Source of the DNA: Candidatus Pseudothioglobus aerophilus
GTDB lineage: Bacteria > Pseudomonadota > Gammaproteobacteria > PS1 > Pseudothioglobaceae
Assembly: GCA_014384565.1 (NCBI GenBank)
Contig: JACNFO010000027.1
Span: 31,924-79,577 of the forward strand
Length of the DNA: 47,654 nucleotides
Direction of reading: 5' to 3'
The notes beneath the pieces are model-generated. The model was given only the letters and a program-made list of their open reading frames with translations. It ran no database searches and was not told where the DNA came from. The stretch's first letter is position 1. Each line of letters opens with the position of its first letter. Below, piece by piece: positions 27,231-39,724 of the stretch. A program made the translations under genes and the position numbers.

Positions 27231-28523
<1,293 letters not shown>

Positions 28524-28524
28524 A

Positions 28525-28553
28525 TCTCTCAAACAAGTTGTTCAGAGACTTTT
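28525..28553 (+). terminator. Weak terminator after eno
   Basis: Imperfect hairpin: TCTCT (28525-28529) pairs with AGAGA (28544-28548), with an inner AACA/TGTT helix, then CTTTT. It starts two bases after the eno stop. Confidence 0.45.
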
Positions 28554-28603
28554 GACTAATTTAAGGTTAAAATAAACTTTGATTGATTATTTTGGGTGAC
28601 TAA

Positions 28604-29851
28604 TTGGAATCACTTTCCACTTTTTGGCTTAGTGTTTTACTGTTTGTACTTCTTCTAGCTTCGGCTTTTTTTTCTGCCTCCGAAACTTCGATGATGGCAT
28701 TAAATCGCTATCGCCTAAAAACCTTGAGCTCAAAAAATAATCTTCAGGCACAAAGAGTAGAAAGGCTTCTAAAAAATATTGATTACTTAATTGGTGGAAT
28801 CCTTCTAGGAAATAACTTTGTCAATATACTTGCGGCAAGTATAGCAACTCTTCTTGCTCTTAAGCTCTGGGGAGAGGGGTCAGTGATTATTGCCTCTTTA
28901 GCTTTAACATTAGTTATTTTAATTTTTGCTGAAAATACACCAAAAACATTTGCAGCAAAAAACCCTGAAAAAATTGCTTTGCCTGCCTCCTGGCTTCTTG
29001 ATCTTTTAATTAAAATTTTTAAGCCGCTAATATATCTAATATCTCTTATATCAAGATCTATTCTAAATCTGTTTGGACTGAAGAACGTTAGTAAAGATAT
29101 TCTCAATTCTGAAGAACTCAGGATGGCTGTTGTTGATTCAAAATCAGTATTATCCAAGAACTACCAAAATATGCTTCTTAATATTATTGATCTTGAAAAA
29201 GTTAAAGTTGATGACATTATGATTCCTCACCACGAACTTGTAAGTGCAGATATTAATAATGAAGAGGAATTATTTGAGCAATTGAAAAGAATCCAACATA
29301 CACGCTTGTTAATTTTTGATGGCTCTGAAAATAATATTATAGGAACTATTCATATGAGGGATGTTGTGAATATATACGCCAGAGATGAAATCAACATGGC
29401 TAAAATTAAAGAGATATTAAGAGAGCCTTATTTTATTCCTGAAGGCACCCCACTGTCTCAACAACTTGAACACTTTAAAACTCAAAAACGAAGACTTGGT
29501 ATTGTTGTTGATGAATATGGAGAGGTTCAAGGTATGGTTGTTTTAGATGATATTTTGGAAGAAATTGTTGGGCAATTCACCTCATCGCAAGGCGAAAGTA
29601 TAGATGAAATCAATATACAATCTGATGGAAGTTACCTTGTAAACCCTAGGATAAGTATTCGCGAGTTAAATGAAGAGCTTAAAGTCAGCCTTCCTTTTGA
29701 CAATGCAAAAACACTTAATGGTCTTATCCTCGAGCAACTTCAAAGCTTCCCTCAACACAATGTTTCTTTTAAAGTTGACTCACTAATTATTGAAATCGTT
29801 CAGGTAAATAAGCAAGGCATTAAAAATGTTAAAATAACCAAAGTTAACTAG
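28604..29851 (+). CDS. CNNM/CorC-like CBS-domain membrane protein
   Basis: A 415-aa protein with an N-terminal DUF21 (CNNM) membrane domain of about four helices (SAFFSASETSMMALNRYRL near 20-40 is diagnostic), a cytosolic CBS pair (about 195-315) and a C-terminal CorC/HlyC-type domain (about 330-410). The YfjD/CorB family is linked to Mg2+/Co2+ transport or resistance. The start is TTG at 28604 with a GGGTG ribosome binding site 5 bases upstream; no ATG precedes the first membrane helix. Confidence 0.88.
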   Translation: MESLSTFWLSVLLFVLLLASAFFSASETSMMALNRYRLKTLSSKNNLQAQRVERLLKNIDYLIGGILLGNNFVNILAASIATLLALKLWGEGSVIIASLALTLVILIFAENTPKTFAAKNPEKIALPASWLLDLLIKIFKPLIYLISLISRSILNLFGLKNVSKDILNSEELRMAVVDSKSVLSKNYQNMLLNIIDLEKVKVDDIMIPHHELVSADINNEEELFEQLKRIQHTRLLIFDGSENNIIGTIHMRDVVNIYARDEINMAKIKEILREPYFIPEGTPLSQQLEHFKTQKRRLGIVVDEYGEVQGMVVLDDILEEIVGQFTSSQGESIDEINIQSDGSYLVNPRISIRELNEELKVSLPFDNAKTLNGLILEQLQSFPQHNVSFKVDSLIIEIVQVNKQGIKNVKITKVN

Positions 29852-29901
29852 GTATTATCATTACCAACAAATAACTATCTCCAAATCAAAAAGGAAAAAT
29901 A

Positions 29902-30891
29902 ATGTTTAAATTTTTTACTGAAAAAAAATGGTTTCTATGGGCTTATCTTGGCTCTGCAATTATCCTCAGCTCATTATGGATAACAGTTCAAATTGATGTC
30001 ATGATAAATGAATGGTTTGGTGAATTTTATGACATGATTCAAAAAGCTCTTGGGGCTCCAAATGCGATTACTATGGATGAATATACAGGTGGATTGTGGA
30101 GTTTTGCTAAACTTGCTGCAATAGCTATTGTTCTTGGCCTTGCAACATCGTTTCTTACAGCTCACTTCTTATTCAGATGGAGAACATCAATGGTTGAGTT
30201 CTATCATAGTGTTTACGACAAAGCGCGAACTATTGAAGGCGCCTCTCAGAGAGTTCAAGAAGACACTGTTAGATTTTCTCGAATCATGGAGAGTCTTGGA
30301 ACAGCTTTAATAGAATCTGTAATGGTTTTAATAGAATACTTTCCTTTATTAATGGGATTAGCAGTTGGTATTCCAATTATGTGGTTTGGTGATTGGGAAT
30401 ATGGTCTAGTAACTGGTGCTCTTATTTGGGCTGTAGGGGGAACGCTTCTAATGATTGGAGCTTCATGGATCTTAGGTCTTGTAGGCATTGAATATGACCT
30501 TCAAAAAAGAGAGGCCTCCTATCGTAAAATTCTAGTTATTGCCGAAGATGATGGCACCATTAGGCCAAAAGATATTGAAGAACTTTTTGAAGGCGTTCGA
30601 AAAATTAATTATAAAAACTACTTGTACTACTTATATTTTAATATTGTTAGGCTTGCCTATCTTCAAGCAAATGTATTAGTTGCATATGTTATTTTAGCCC
30701 CTGCTATAGTTGCTGGAGTTATGACACTAGGAGTAATGCAGCAAATAATTAGAGCATTTGGAAGGGTAGAAGGCTCTCTTCAATACCTATTTAAAGCATG
30801 GCCTACAATTATTGAGCTTGCTAGCGTCCATAAGCGCTTAAGAGAGTTTGAAGGACAAATTAAAACTATGACTAAGTTAGAAACTGAGTAA
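29902..30891 (+). CDS. SbmA/BacA-like peptide transporter
   Basis: A 329-residue inner-membrane protein. FLFRWRTSMVEFY and KARTIEGASQRVQEDTVRFSRIMESLG (read here in two parts, about 90-140) are typical of the SbmA/BacA family, which imports antimicrobial peptides and similar compounds using the proton gradient. Hydrophobic helices lie near 12-32, 68-92, 155-180, 185-205 and 250-285. Escherichia coli SbmA is about 406 aa, so this is a shorter member. A GGAAA site precedes the ATG. Its stop directly abuts the convergent psd stop with no spacer. Confidence 0.85.
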   Translation: MFKFFTEKKWFLWAYLGSAIILSSLWITVQIDVMINEWFGEFYDMIQKALGAPNAITMDEYTGGLWSFAKLAAIAIVLGLATSFLTAHFLFRWRTSMVEFYHSVYDKARTIEGASQRVQEDTVRFSRIMESLGTALIESVMVLIEYFPLLMGLAVGIPIMWFGDWEYGLVTGALIWAVGGTLLMIGASWILGLVGIEYDLQKREASYRKILVIAEDDGTIRPKDIEELFEGVRKINYKNYLYYLYFNIVRLAYLQANVLVAYVILAPAIVAGVMTLGVMQQIIRAFGRVEGSLQYLFKAWPTIIELASVHKRLREFEGQIKTMTKLETE

Positions 30892-31704
30892 TTAATCCAA
30901 TAGTGATTGGCCCATTTTAAGGGCCAGTCCAACTTCAAGACTAAGTTCAGGGGAGCCATCTGGCATCAACATAATAACTGTAGAGCCCATGTTAAAACGG
31001 CCCAATTCATCACCTTTTGACAGCTTAATCTGACGATCTTTATAATCATAGTTTTTAACTGCTTTAGAATAAGGCGGGGTGATTAAACCCTCCCAAGAAG
31101 TTTGCATCGATCCTACAAAAATTGCGCCAACTAATACAAAAACCATACTGCCAAAATCAGTTTCGAATAAACAAACTAAACGTTCATTTCGAGCAAAAAC
31201 TCCATCAATATTATCTACGGTATTCTGGTTAACTGAAAAAAGGTCACCTGGTACATATTTCATCGAAATCAAAGCGCCATCACATGGCATATGAATACGA
31301 TGATAATCTTTAGGTGATAAATATATTGTTGCAAAACTACCATTTTGTATTTCTTTAAATGGCTTATCAGCAATTAATGCTGAAATGCTATATTTACGAC
31401 CTTTGGCTTGGACAATTTTGGAATTATAAATTTTACCTGACTGAGAAACAACACCATCAACAGGGGAGATAATATCTGATTCAGATATTGGTCTTAAGCT
31501 TGGCTTAATTGCACGTGTAAAAAAATCATTAAAGGAAATAAAATCCTCGATGTTTTCAATTTCAGCTTCTGAGAGATTGACTTGATATTGTTTAATAAAC
31601 CAGCGCGTAAAATTATTTTTAAGCCAAGAATTTTCTATTCTGGCAAATCGATACATCAGCCTTGATAAAAGATGCTGGGGAAGAAGGTATTGAAAAAATG
31701 CCAT
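30892..31704 (-). CDS. psd: Phosphatidylserine decarboxylase proenzyme
   Basis: Makes phosphatidylethanolamine from phosphatidylserine. The 270-aa proenzyme shows the triad ISPVDG (Asp), YHRIHMP (His) and the self-cleavage serine in MGST near residue 240; the usual motif is LGST, so Met replaces Leu just before the cleavage site. The serine is converted to the pyruvoyl group. ATG at 31704 overlaps the proS stop by one base (TGATG); a TTG one codon upstream is less likely. Confidence 0.95.
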   Translation of the reverse strand: MAFFQYLLPQHLLSRLMYRFARIENSWLKNNFTRWFIKQYQVNLSEAEIENIEDFISFNDFFTRAIKPSLRPISESDIISPVDGVVSQSGKIYNSKIVQAKGRKYSISALIADKPFKEIQNGSFATIYLSPKDYHRIHMPCDGALISMKYVPGDLFSVNQNTVDNIDGVFARNERLVCLFETDFGSMVFVLVGAIFVGSMQTSWEGLITPPYSKAVKNYDYKDRQIKLSKGDELGRFNMGSTVIMLMPDGSPELSLEVGLALKMGQSLLD

Positions 31705-33407
31705 CAATCAAGCTTATCAAGAATATAGCTTACTACTTCCTTAAAATCCACTTCAACTTTATCGGGCATTTTTCTTGATTTATATTCAATTTTCCCATTA
31801 TCAGCATGGGTGTCACTAATGACCAGTCGATGTGGTATTCCAATAAGCTCAGAATCTGCAAACATTATTCCAGGACGCTCTTTTCGGTCATCAAGCAACA
31901 CTTCAATATTTTGCTCTAGACAGTCCATATAAAGCTGATCTGCCAAAGCCTTAACTCGTGATGACTTGTTGTAATTAATTGGAACAATAACAAGCTGGAA
32001 TGGAGCAATAGCCTCTGGAAAAATAATCCCCCTATCATCATGGTTCTGTTCAATACTTGCTGCAATAATTCTTGTAACACCAATACCATAACAGCCCATA
32101 TTCATATTAACTGCTCTTCCATCTTCTCCAATAACATTGGCATTCATTGAATCTGAATACTTAGTACCTAATTGAAAAATATGCCCTACCTCAATTCCTC
32201 TTTTTATTTCAAGACTACCTTTACCATCTGGTGAAGGATCACCCGAGACAACAATACGTAAATCACTTGCAATAATTTTTTTAGTGTCTCTCCCCCAGTT
32301 GACCCCGATAAAGTGCTTATCATCTTCATTAGCGCCGCAAATAAAGTCTGACAAAGCTGCGGCCGCAAAGTCAACAATAACTGGAATTTCAAGATTAACC
32401 ACACCAATTGAACCGAAAGAACAACCTAATTGCTTCTTAACCACTGCTTCTTCTGCCATTTGAAGAGGTTGTTTAACTCCATCAATCTTTGAAGCCTTAA
32501 CTTCATTTAACTCATGATCACCTCGTAAAACCAGTGCAACTAGATTATTATCATTTCCTTCAACAATTAATGTTTTAATAGCACTAGTTGGCTCAACTTT
32601 TAGCAAATTACAAACGTCAGTAATAGTTTTAACGCCTGGCGTTTCAACTTTCTCTATTGCTTGCTCAGCAGTCTTTGGCTTTTGCTGAGGCAGTGTTTCT
32701 GCTCTCTCAATATTTGCAGCATAATCTGAGTCATCAGAAAAACAAATTGCATCCTCTCCAGATTCTGCAAGTACATGAAATTCATGAGAACTGTCACCTC
32801 CAATAGTTCCTGAATCTGCTAAAACAGGCCTATAGTCAAAACCAATTCTATCAAAAATATTACAGTAAGTCTGGTGCATTAATTGATAAGTCTCCTTCAG
32901 TGATTGCTCATCAATATGAAACGAATAAGCGTCCTTCATAATAAACTCTCTCGAGCGCATTACCCCAAAACGAGGACGAATTTCATCTCTAAACTTAGTC
33001 TGTATTTGATACAAATTTATTGGAAGTTGCTTATAGCTTCTAAGGTATTGTTTGGCAATATTAGTAATAACCTCTTCATGAGTTGGGCCCAAGCAGAAAT
33101 CTCTATCATGCCTATCTTTAAATCGAAGCAACTCAGGGCCATACTCTTCCCATCTTTTTGATTCTTTCCATATTTCTGCAGGCTGTGCAACTGGCATTAA
33201 TACTTCCAATGCTTTAGATTTATTCATCTCCTCACGTATTATTTTTTCTACCTTTTGGATTATTCTTAAACCCATTGGGAGATACGAATACAGTCCCGAC
33301 GCTAACTTAGAAATCAAACCAGCCCTTATCATTAATTGATGAGATATGATTTGAGCATCATTAGGCGCTTCTTTGACTGTTGAGATTAAAAAATCACTGC
33401 TTTTCAT
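31704..33407 (-). CDS. proS: Prolyl-tRNA synthetase, bacterial type with editing insertion
   Basis: Class II aminoacyl-tRNA synthetase, 567 aa. Motif 2 is in [18 protein letters not shown], motif 3 in [13 protein letters not shown], and the roughly 180-residue INS editing domain (about 225-405, which removes misacylated alanine) sits between them. An anticodon-binding domain forms the C-terminus. It forms a unit with psd (1-base overlap) and is divergent from the M50 protease gene with only 42 bp between starts. Confidence 0.98.
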   Translation of the reverse strand: MKSSDFLISTVKEAPNDAQIISHQLMIRAGLISKLASGLYSYLPMGLRIIQKVEKIIREEMNKSKALEVLMPVAQPAEIWKESKRWEEYGPELLRFKDRHDRDFCLGPTHEEVITNIAKQYLRSYKQLPINLYQIQTKFRDEIRPRFGVMRSREFIMKDAYSFHIDEQSLKETYQLMHQTYCNIFDRIGFDYRPVLADSGTIGGDSSHEFHVLAESGEDAICFSDDSDYAANIERAETLPQQKPKTAEQAIEKVETPGVKTITDVCNLLKVEPTSAIKTLIVEGNDNNLVALVLRGDHELNEVKASKIDGVKQPLQMAEEAVVKKQLGCSFGSIGVVNLEIPVIVDFAAAALSDFICGANEDDKHFIGVNWGRDTKKIIASDLRIVVSGDPSPDGKGSLEIKRGIEVGHIFQLGTKYSDSMNANVIGEDGRAVNMNMGCYGIGVTRIIAASIEQNHDDRGIIFPEAIAPFQLVIVPINYNKSSRVKALADQLYMDCLEQNIEVLLDDRKERPGIMFADSELIGIPHRLVISDTHADNGKIEYKSRKMPDKVEVDFKEVVSYILDKLD

Positions 33408-33449
33408 ATAAAATGGTTTTCATATCAATAAATAATTCAATTTTACCTA

Positions 33450-34085
33450 ATGCCTGATTTTCAAACTTTATTAATTTATATTATTCCTCTACTTTTTGCA
33501 ATCACCCTTCATGAGGCTGCTCATGGCTGGGTAGCAAGTAAATTAGGCGATCATACTGCAAGAATGATGGGGAGAGTTACCCTTAACCCAGTAAAACATA
33601 TCGATCCAGTTGGCACAATCGCCATTCCGTTGCTTTTATTAATATCTTCATCTGGATTTATCTTTGGTTGGGCTAAGCCAGTTCCCATTAATTTTAATGC
33701 CTTGCGCTCTGGAAAATCTGGAATGATCTGGGTTGCTTTGGCGGGCCCAGGAGCAAATTTATTTATGGCTGTGTGCTGGCTGTTGATTATGATTCTAGCA
33801 ATTAATATGAATATTGCTGTTTTAATAGAAATGGGCCGCATCGGAATAATGGTAAATTGTGTTTTAGCTGTTTTTAATCTTCTACCAATACCTCCACTTG
33901 ATGGATCTAGAGTAATCAGCGCCCTTCTTCCAAATCGTCTTGCCTATCAATATAATCAACTTGAACAATATGGATTATTTATATTACTTGGGCTTATGTT
34001 TATTGGTGGCTTTAATTACTTAGTTCTTCCAGTCGTGGGATTGCTCTTAAGCTGGTTTCAGTTTGCTTTGTTATTGCTAGGATGA
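33450..34085 (+). CDS. Small site-2 protease family metallopeptidase (M50)
   Basis: A 211-residue membrane protein, YwhC-like M50B group. The zinc motif HEAAH lies in the first helix (about 22-26) and the third ligand in LPIPPLDGSRV (about 147-157). About five hydrophobic helices, and no PDZ domain, so it is not RseP. The family cleaves transmembrane helices; the substrate here is unknown. Its last 9 bases overlap the convergent selO gene. Confidence 0.9.
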   Translation: MPDFQTLLIYIIPLLFAITLHEAAHGWVASKLGDHTARMMGRVTLNPVKHIDPVGTIAIPLLLLISSSGFIFGWAKPVPINFNALRSGKSGMIWVALAGPGANLFMAVCWLLIMILAINMNIAVLIEMGRIGIMVNCVLAVFNLLPIPPLDGSRVISALLPNRLAYQYNQLEQYGLFILLGLMFIGGFNYLVLPVVGLLLSWFQFALLLLG

Positions 34086-35462
34086 GCAACTAAGCTCTAA
34101 GTTTTGAGCCCATTTAGGGGGCTCACTATCGTAAGATTCATATCCATCATGGCTGTCAAATGGTTTTTTGAGTAATTGGAAAAGAGTTTCAATTTCATCG
34201 TATTCATTTAAATCTTCAGCTTTTCGAATTGCAACTTCAGCTAAATAATTTCTTAAAACATATTTAGGATTAACCTTGTGCATCATTGTTACCCTTTGAT
34301 TCATCTTTGAAGTCTCTTTTTTAATTCTAGCCTTATAACGTTCAAACCAAGAATCAAAATTACTCCCCAATGTATGCTCACTCTCACTTGAAAGTTGTCT
34401 CATAGAGCGGTGGTAATCTTTTTTATTAGTATAAAGCAAGTCTAAAAACTCATTAATTAATGAGTTGTCTTGATCACTAGCCTCCAGTAATCCAAATTTC
34501 CTTCTCATCAATGAAGAGTATTCTTTAACTAATGACGGCTCATATTCTGCAATAGCTTCTTTTAACTGAGCCTCATTAACAAGAGACTTGAGTGCATCAG
34601 CCAAGCGGTGCAAGTTCCATAATGCAACTGATGGCTGTTTTTCAAAAGAATAGCGGCCATGCGTATCAGAATGATTACAGATAAATCCAGGATTATAAGT
34701 CTCCATGAAGCTGAATGGACCATAATCAATAGTCAAGCCTAGGATTGACATATTATCCGTATTCATTACGCCATGTGCAAATCCTTGAGCCTGCCATCGC
34801 GCAATCATTAATGCAGTTGACCTAACTACCTCTTTGAATAATTCTAAATAATTGTCTTGATCAACATGAGGCAGGTGATGCTTAATAACAAAATCAGCTA
34901 ATTTTTTTACGTTTGCTGTTTGACCTCTTGCTGCAAAGAATTCAAAGTGACCAAAACGAATATGGCTTTCTGCAACACGAGTCACAATTGATGCATTTTC
35001 TAGGTGCTCTCGGTAAACGCCGGTATCACTTGCAACAAGAGCTAGAGCTTTCGTGGTTGGGATATTTAAAGCCTCCATGGCTATAGAACATAAATACTCA
35101 CGAATACTTGACCTAAGAACAGCGCGTCCATCAGCTCCTCGAGAAAAGGGGGAGGTTCCTGCTCCTTTTAGAGAAACCTCATAGTTACTAATTTCACCAA
35201 TAAGGCATGAGCGTCCATCTCCAAGCTGCGGCACAAAGTAGCCAAACTGATGGCCTGCATAAACTGTAGAAATAGGATTTACATCACCCAATTTTTTCTC
35301 GCCTGAGCAGATAGTTAAAAGATTTTCATCACTCATGTCTAAGTTAAGATCTTTTTTAAGGCTCTGATTTACATGAACTAATTTACTATTCTCAAGCTTT
35401 TTAGTTTCAACTTGAGCAAAGTAATCATCGCCTAAAGTTAAGTATTTAAGAGAGCCTATCAT
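34077..35462 (-). CDS. selO: Protein adenylyltransferase SelO (YdiU)
   Basis: SelO is a pseudokinase-fold enzyme that transfers AMP to Ser/Thr/Tyr of proteins, linked to redox stress. The 461-aa protein contains [40 protein letters not shown] and [24 protein letters not shown], all typical. The C-terminus LSCSS has cysteine at the position that is selenocysteine in some homologues. The start overlaps gatB by 17 bases; it is the last gene of the ileS-to-selO unit. Slightly shorter than the E. coli protein (about 478). Confidence 0.95.
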   Translation of the reverse strand: MIGSLKYLTLGDDYFAQVETKKLENSKLVHVNQSLKKDLNLDMSDENLLTICSGEKKLGDVNPISTVYAGHQFGYFVPQLGDGRSCLIGEISNYEVSLKGAGTSPFSRGADGRAVLRSSIREYLCSIAMEALNIPTTKALALVASDTGVYREHLENASIVTRVAESHIRFGHFEFFAARGQTANVKKLADFVIKHHLPHVDQDNYLELFKEVVRSTALMIARWQAQGFAHGVMNTDNMSILGLTIDYGPFSFMETYNPGFICNHSDTHGRYSFEKQPSVALWNLHRLADALKSLVNEAQLKEAIAEYEPSLVKEYSSLMRRKFGLLEASDQDNSLINEFLDLLYTNKKDYHRSMRQLSSESEHTLGSNFDSWFERYKARIKKETSKMNQRVTMMHKVNPKYVLRNYLAEVAIRKAEDLNEYDEIETLFQLLKKPFDSHDGYESYDSEPPKWAQNLELSCSS

Positions 35463-36873
35463 TTAAAATTTGATTAACTTGTTTTGGATTTGCTTTCCCC
35501 TGAGTAGCCTTCATGACTTGGCCAACAAAAAAACCTAAAAGCTTAGTGTTTCCATTTTTAAATTGCTCGACTTGATTAAGATTTTTTGCAATGATTTCAT
35601 CAATGACTAACTCTAAAGCGCCAACATCTGTCATTTGTTCTAAGTCTTGGTCTTTAATTATTTCATCTACACTTCTTTTTTCATCCCACATGAGCCTAAA
35701 GACATCCTTAGCTATTTTCCCTGATATAGTATTATCAGTAATTCTTGAGATTAGATTAAAAAGCTCAGGAGCTGATATTGGTGAATCCTGAATATCAATT
35801 TGATTTTTATTTAGGGAGGCTGAAAGCTCGCCCATAACCCAGTTAGCTGAAAGCTTAACATCAGCGCCCTTATCAATGATAATTTCATAGTAATCAGCCA
35901 TTGCCTTTTGCGAGGTTAGGTTCTCAGCATCATATTCACTCAGCCCAAAATTGTCTATAAACCTAGCCTTCTTTTCAGAAGGAAGTTCAGGCAGCCGATC
36001 TTTAATTTCTTTAAGAAGCTCATCATCAATCACAACAGGTAGCAAATCGGGGTCAGGAAAATATCTGTAATCATTGGCCTCTTCTTTTGAGCGCATCGAC
36101 CGTGTTTCATTTTTAATTGAATCATAAAGTCTAGTTTCTTGCGCTACAGAGCCTCCATCTTCTAAAATATCTATTTGTCTTTCAACCTCGAGATTAATAG
36201 CTTTTTCTAAAAATTTAAATGAGTTAATGTTTTTTATTTCAGCTCTAGTACCTAAGCCCTCACCCACCCTTCTAACAGAAACATTAGCGTCGCACCTAAA
36301 TGATCCTTCCTGCATATTTCCATCACAAATATCAATATATTGAACCAATGTATGAATTTTTTTGGCATATGCAACTGCTTCTTTAGCATTACTCATATCA
36401 GGTTCAGATACTATTTCTAATAATGGTGTTCCAGCTCGATTTAGGTCAATTGCTGTGTAATCATCATATAAATCATGGATTGATTTCCCAGCATCTTCTT
36501 CTAAATGTGCGCGGGTAATCCCTACCATCTTCATTTCACCATTGTCTAGTGGGATATCAATTGCTCCATTTCCAACAATTGGAATTTCAAACTGTGAAAT
36601 TTGGTAGCCTTTTGGGAGATCTGGATAAAAATAATTTTTTCGCGCAAAAATAGAGTGCTTATTAATAGTTGCATTAACTGCCAAGCCAAATCTAAGCGCC
36701 ATTCGAACTGCCTCTTTATTTAAAACAGGCAAGACACCAGGGAAGCCTAGATCAACAGCGCAAGCCTGGGTATTTGCTTTTGCACCAAACTCAGTAGAAG
36801 CGCCAGAAAAGATCTTTGATTTTGTTTTTAATTGCGTATGTATTTCCAGTCCAATTACAGTTTCCCAGGTCAT
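35446..36873 (-). CDS. gatB: Asp/Glu-tRNA amidotransferase subunit B
   Basis: GatB binds and activates mischarged Glu-tRNAGln or Asp-tRNAAsn in the GatCAB complex. The 475-aa product opens with [22 protein letters not shown] and includes the HLEEDAGKS and [15 protein letters not shown] signatures; the C-terminal YqeY-like tail domain binds tRNA. ATG at 36873 has GGGAGA 7 bases upstream; the frame extends 8 codons further but without support. It follows gatA by 13 bp. Confidence 0.97.
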   Translation of the reverse strand: MTWETVIGLEIHTQLKTKSKIFSGASTEFGAKANTQACAVDLGFPGVLPVLNKEAVRMALRFGLAVNATINKHSIFARKNYFYPDLPKGYQISQFEIPIVGNGAIDIPLDNGEMKMVGITRAHLEEDAGKSIHDLYDDYTAIDLNRAGTPLLEIVSEPDMSNAKEAVAYAKKIHTLVQYIDICDGNMQEGSFRCDANVSVRRVGEGLGTRAEIKNINSFKFLEKAINLEVERQIDILEDGGSVAQETRLYDSIKNETRSMRSKEEANDYRYFPDPDLLPVVIDDELLKEIKDRLPELPSEKKARFIDNFGLSEYDAENLTSQKAMADYYEIIIDKGADVKLSANWVMGELSASLNKNQIDIQDSPISAPELFNLISRITDNTISGKIAKDVFRLMWDEKRSVDEIIKDQDLEQMTDVGALELVIDEIIAKNLNQVEQFKNGNTKLLGFFVGQVMKATQGKANPKQVNQILNDRLS

Positions 36874-36886
36874 AATCAACTCTCCC

Positions 36887-38332
36887 CTATAACTCAATTG
36901 GTGAGGAAGTATGCCAATCAGTTTTCAATTGAAACTGATGGGCAGTATTAAGCAACAGCTCTTCAGACCAGTGATTACCTATCAACTGAAGACCTACTGG
37001 TAGTTCTTTTGAGAAACCTGCAGGAATGCTCATTCCAGGGAGTCCTGCTAAGTTGACTGAGAGAGTATAAATATCCGCTAAATACATCGAGACAGGATCT
37101 TTAACAGAGCCTAAGTCAAAAGCAGGTGTTGGGGAAACTGGTCCCATTATGACATCAACACTTTGAAAAGCTTTTTTAAAGTCCTCACTAATTAGTTGTC
37201 GAACTTTTTGAGCTTTTAGATAATATGCATCATAATAACCAGCAGAGAGTGCATAAGCGCCAATCATAATTCGTCTTTTAACTTCCTTACCAAAGCCTTC
37301 TGAGCGAGACCTTAAATATAAATCATCCAAATCTTTAGGATCTTCACATCGATACCCATACCTTACTCCATCAAATCTAGATAAATTAGAAGAGCATTCG
37401 CAAGGGGCCACAATATAGTAAGTTGGAATTGCATGCATTGAATTAGGAAGTGAGACCTCTTGAATCTTTGCGCCCATCAATTCATATTCTTTGATTGCAT
37501 TCATAACAACTTTTTCAGTCCCTTCATCTAGGCCGCTGGAAAAAAATTCTTTAGGAAGTCCAATCTTTAATCCATCCAAAGAGTTTGTTAATTGCTTAGT
37601 GTAATCAGGGGTCTCTTTAGGAGCGCTGGTAGAATCTTTATTATCAAAGCCCGCCATAGCATTTAAAACGATTGCTGCGTCTTCAGCTGTCTGGGTCATT
37701 GGGCCAGCTTGATCAAGACTCGAGGCATAAGCAATCATCCCGTATCTAGAAATTCTTCCATACGTTGGCTTGAGCCCAGTAATGCCGCACAAGCTCGCAG
37801 GCTGGCGAATACTTCCACCAGTATCAGTTCCAGTTGCAAATGGGGCAATACGAGATGCAACAGCAGCAGCAGAACCTCCAGAAGAGCCTCCTGGGATTTT
37901 CTTTAAGTTCCAAGGATTTTTTACTGGCCCATAATAGGAATTTTCATTTGACGACCCCATAGCAAACTCATCCATATTGGTCTTTCCAAGCATTACCATA
38001 TTTTCTGAATTAAATTTATGACTCAGTGTTGCGTCGTATGGAGAAATAAATGAATCAAGCATCTTAGAGCCTGCAGAGGTTTTGACGCCCTTGGTGCAAA
38101 AAATATCTTTATGCGCATATGGAATTCCGGTCAAAAGAGTATTGTCTCCTTTGGCTATTTTCAAGTCTGCTGCATTTGCCTGTGCGAGTGCAAGATCTTC
38201 AGTCACTGAGATAAATGCATTAAGCTTAGATTTATTAATTCGATTTAGATAATGTTGGGTCAACTCTACAGATGAAAAATCTTTATTTTTAAGTCCCTTG
38301 ATTAGACCAGCAACAGATAGATTATGCATCAT
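36887..38332 (-). CDS. gatA: Asp/Glu-tRNA amidotransferase subunit A
   Basis: The glutaminase subunit of GatCAB, 481 aa, amidase-signature family. The Ser-cisSer-Lys triad is visible: lysine in [11 protein letters not shown] (about 74), the Gly/Ser-rich [13 protein letters not shown] (about 148-160) and the nucleophile in [12 protein letters not shown] (about 173). The ATG overlaps the gatC stop by one base (TAATG). Its presence with gatB and gatC means that Gln- and/or Asn-tRNA are made indirectly. Confidence 0.97.
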   Translation of the reverse strand: MMHNLSVAGLIKGLKNKDFSSVELTQHYLNRINKSKLNAFISVTEDLALAQANAADLKIAKGDNTLLTGIPYAHKDIFCTKGVKTSAGSKMLDSFISPYDATLSHKFNSENMVMLGKTNMDEFAMGSSNENSYYGPVKNPWNLKKIPGGSSGGSAAAVASRIAPFATGTDTGGSIRQPASLCGITGLKPTYGRISRYGMIAYASSLDQAGPMTQTAEDAAIVLNAMAGFDNKDSTSAPKETPDYTKQLTNSLDGLKIGLPKEFFSSGLDEGTEKVVMNAIKEYELMGAKIQEVSLPNSMHAIPTYYIVAPCECSSNLSRFDGVRYGYRCEDPKDLDDLYLRSRSEGFGKEVKRRIMIGAYALSAGYYDAYYLKAQKVRQLISEDFKKAFQSVDVIMGPVSPTPAFDLGSVKDPVSMYLADIYTLSVNLAGLPGMSIPAGFSKELPVGLQLIGNHWSEELLLNTAHQFQLKTDWHTSSPIEL

Positions 38333-38619
38333 TATTCAATTACCGTTGGAACAAGAAAGTGACTCTTACCTGTTTTGGGGGCAATTGCTTGAAACTCTTC
38401 AGCTAAGTTTTCTTCAGTCACTTCATCATCTCTTAAGCGCTGAGACATATGCAGTGGATGCGCCATAGGCTCAACATCGCCAGTATCTATTTCATTAAGA
38501 TCATCCATCAAGCTAAGTATATTATTTAATTCTGACGTACTTTGCTCTAACTCTTCATCTTCAATACTTAGTCTCGCTAAATAGGCAATCTCTTTAACTT
38601 GTTTTTTATCTAATGACAT
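38332..38619 (-). CDS. gatC: Asp/Glu-tRNA amidotransferase subunit C
   Basis: A 95-aa helper subunit that stabilises GatA. The typical pattern is visible: helix [16 protein letters not shown], then [25 protein letters not shown] and the RDDEV segment. It starts 13 bp after aroB and overlaps gatA by one base. No clear ribosome binding site; translation may depend on coupling. Confidence 0.95.
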   Translation of the reverse strand: MSLDKKQVKEIAYLARLSIEDEELEQSTSELNNILSLMDDLNEIDTGDVEPMAHPLHMSQRLRDDEVTEENLAEEFQAIAPKTGKSHFLVPTVIE

Positions 38620-38632
38620 GTTTAATTAATAT

Positions 38633-39724
38633 TTAATAACAAAAATTTGATATAACTTTTTGAAAGTTTTCTTGTGAATACGATCCAGTAACAAAAGAGC
38701 TTCCTACACTATTTAAAAGCACAAGACGCAAACTACCATCAACTGCCTTTTTATCGACTGACATTGCCTGAATTAAGCTTTCACTCTTAACTCCCTTGTT
38801 TATGCTAATTGGTAAATTAGCCTTACTAAGAATACTCTGAATTCGCTCAAAGTCAGTTTGGGACAATTCTCCTTCAAACTGCGATAGCATTGAAGCCATA
38901 CACATGCCAATAGAAACAGCCTCCCCATGCAAGTAAACCCCATATCCAAAAGTATTCTCTATAGCGTGCCCAAAAGTATGCCCAAAATTTAATAACGCTC
39001 TCTTGCCGCGCTCAAATTCATCCTGAGAAACGATGATCGACTTATCTTTACACGAGCGATAAATTAAATCAATAATCAAACTATTATCACGCTTCATAAT
39101 TGAATCCATATTGGCTTCAAGATGCGATAAAAAATCAATATTACCCAGTAATCCATATTTTATAACCTCAGCCATTCCTGCTGAGTATTCACGATCATTC
39201 AATGTACTTAGGGTGTCAACATCAATGATAACTGCTTGCGGCTGATAGAATGCACCAATCATATTTTTACCTAACTCATGATTAACACCCGTTTTACCGC
39301 CTACACTAGAATCTACTTGAGACAGAAGAGTCGTTGGAACCTGGATAAAATTAATACCACGCTGGTATGACGCTGCAGCAAAACCGGTTATATCACCAAC
39401 CACGCCGCCGCCAAGAGCAATCAAAGTCGCACTCCGATCAAACTTTGCTTGTAGAAGTGCATCAAATATAAGATTTGTAGTTTCAAGTGTTTTATATTGC
39501 TCGCCATCAGGCAATATAACAACCTTAACAGTAAAGTTATCTAATGACTTAGTCACTCTATCTAAATACAATGGGGCAACCGTTGTGTTAGAGACGACCA
39601 TAACTTGTTGACCGCTTATATGGTCTTCAAAAAAAGATTTTTGAGACAATAGGTCACATCCAATATAGATTGGATATGACTTATCGCCAAGCTCTACATT
39701 TAGAATTGTTTGATCATTCGTCAT
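38633..39724 (-). CDS. aroB: 3-dehydroquinate synthase
   Basis: Second step of the shikimate pathway: converts DAHP to 3-dehydroquinate with NAD+ and Zn2+. The 363-aa protein has the NAD loop GGGVVGDITGFAAA, VPTTLLSQVDSSVGGKTG, and metal ligands in the HTFGHAIE and LHGEAVSIGM motifs. The ATG overlaps the ileS stop by one base (TAATG). AroB usually travels with aroK; here it is inserted between ileS and gatC. Confidence 0.97.
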   Translation of the reverse strand: MTNDQTILNVELGDKSYPIYIGCDLLSQKSFFEDHISGQQVMVVSNTTVAPLYLDRVTKSLDNFTVKVVILPDGEQYKTLETTNLIFDALLQAKFDRSATLIALGGGVVGDITGFAAASYQRGINFIQVPTTLLSQVDSSVGGKTGVNHELGKNMIGAFYQPQAVIIDVDTLSTLNDREYSAGMAEVIKYGLLGNIDFLSHLEANMDSIMKRDNSLIIDLIYRSCKDKSIIVSQDEFERGKRALLNFGHTFGHAIENTFGYGVYLHGEAVSIGMCMASMLSQFEGELSQTDFERIQSILSKANLPISINKGVKSESLIQAMSVDKKAVDGSLRLVLLNSVGSSFVTGSYSQENFQKVISNFCY

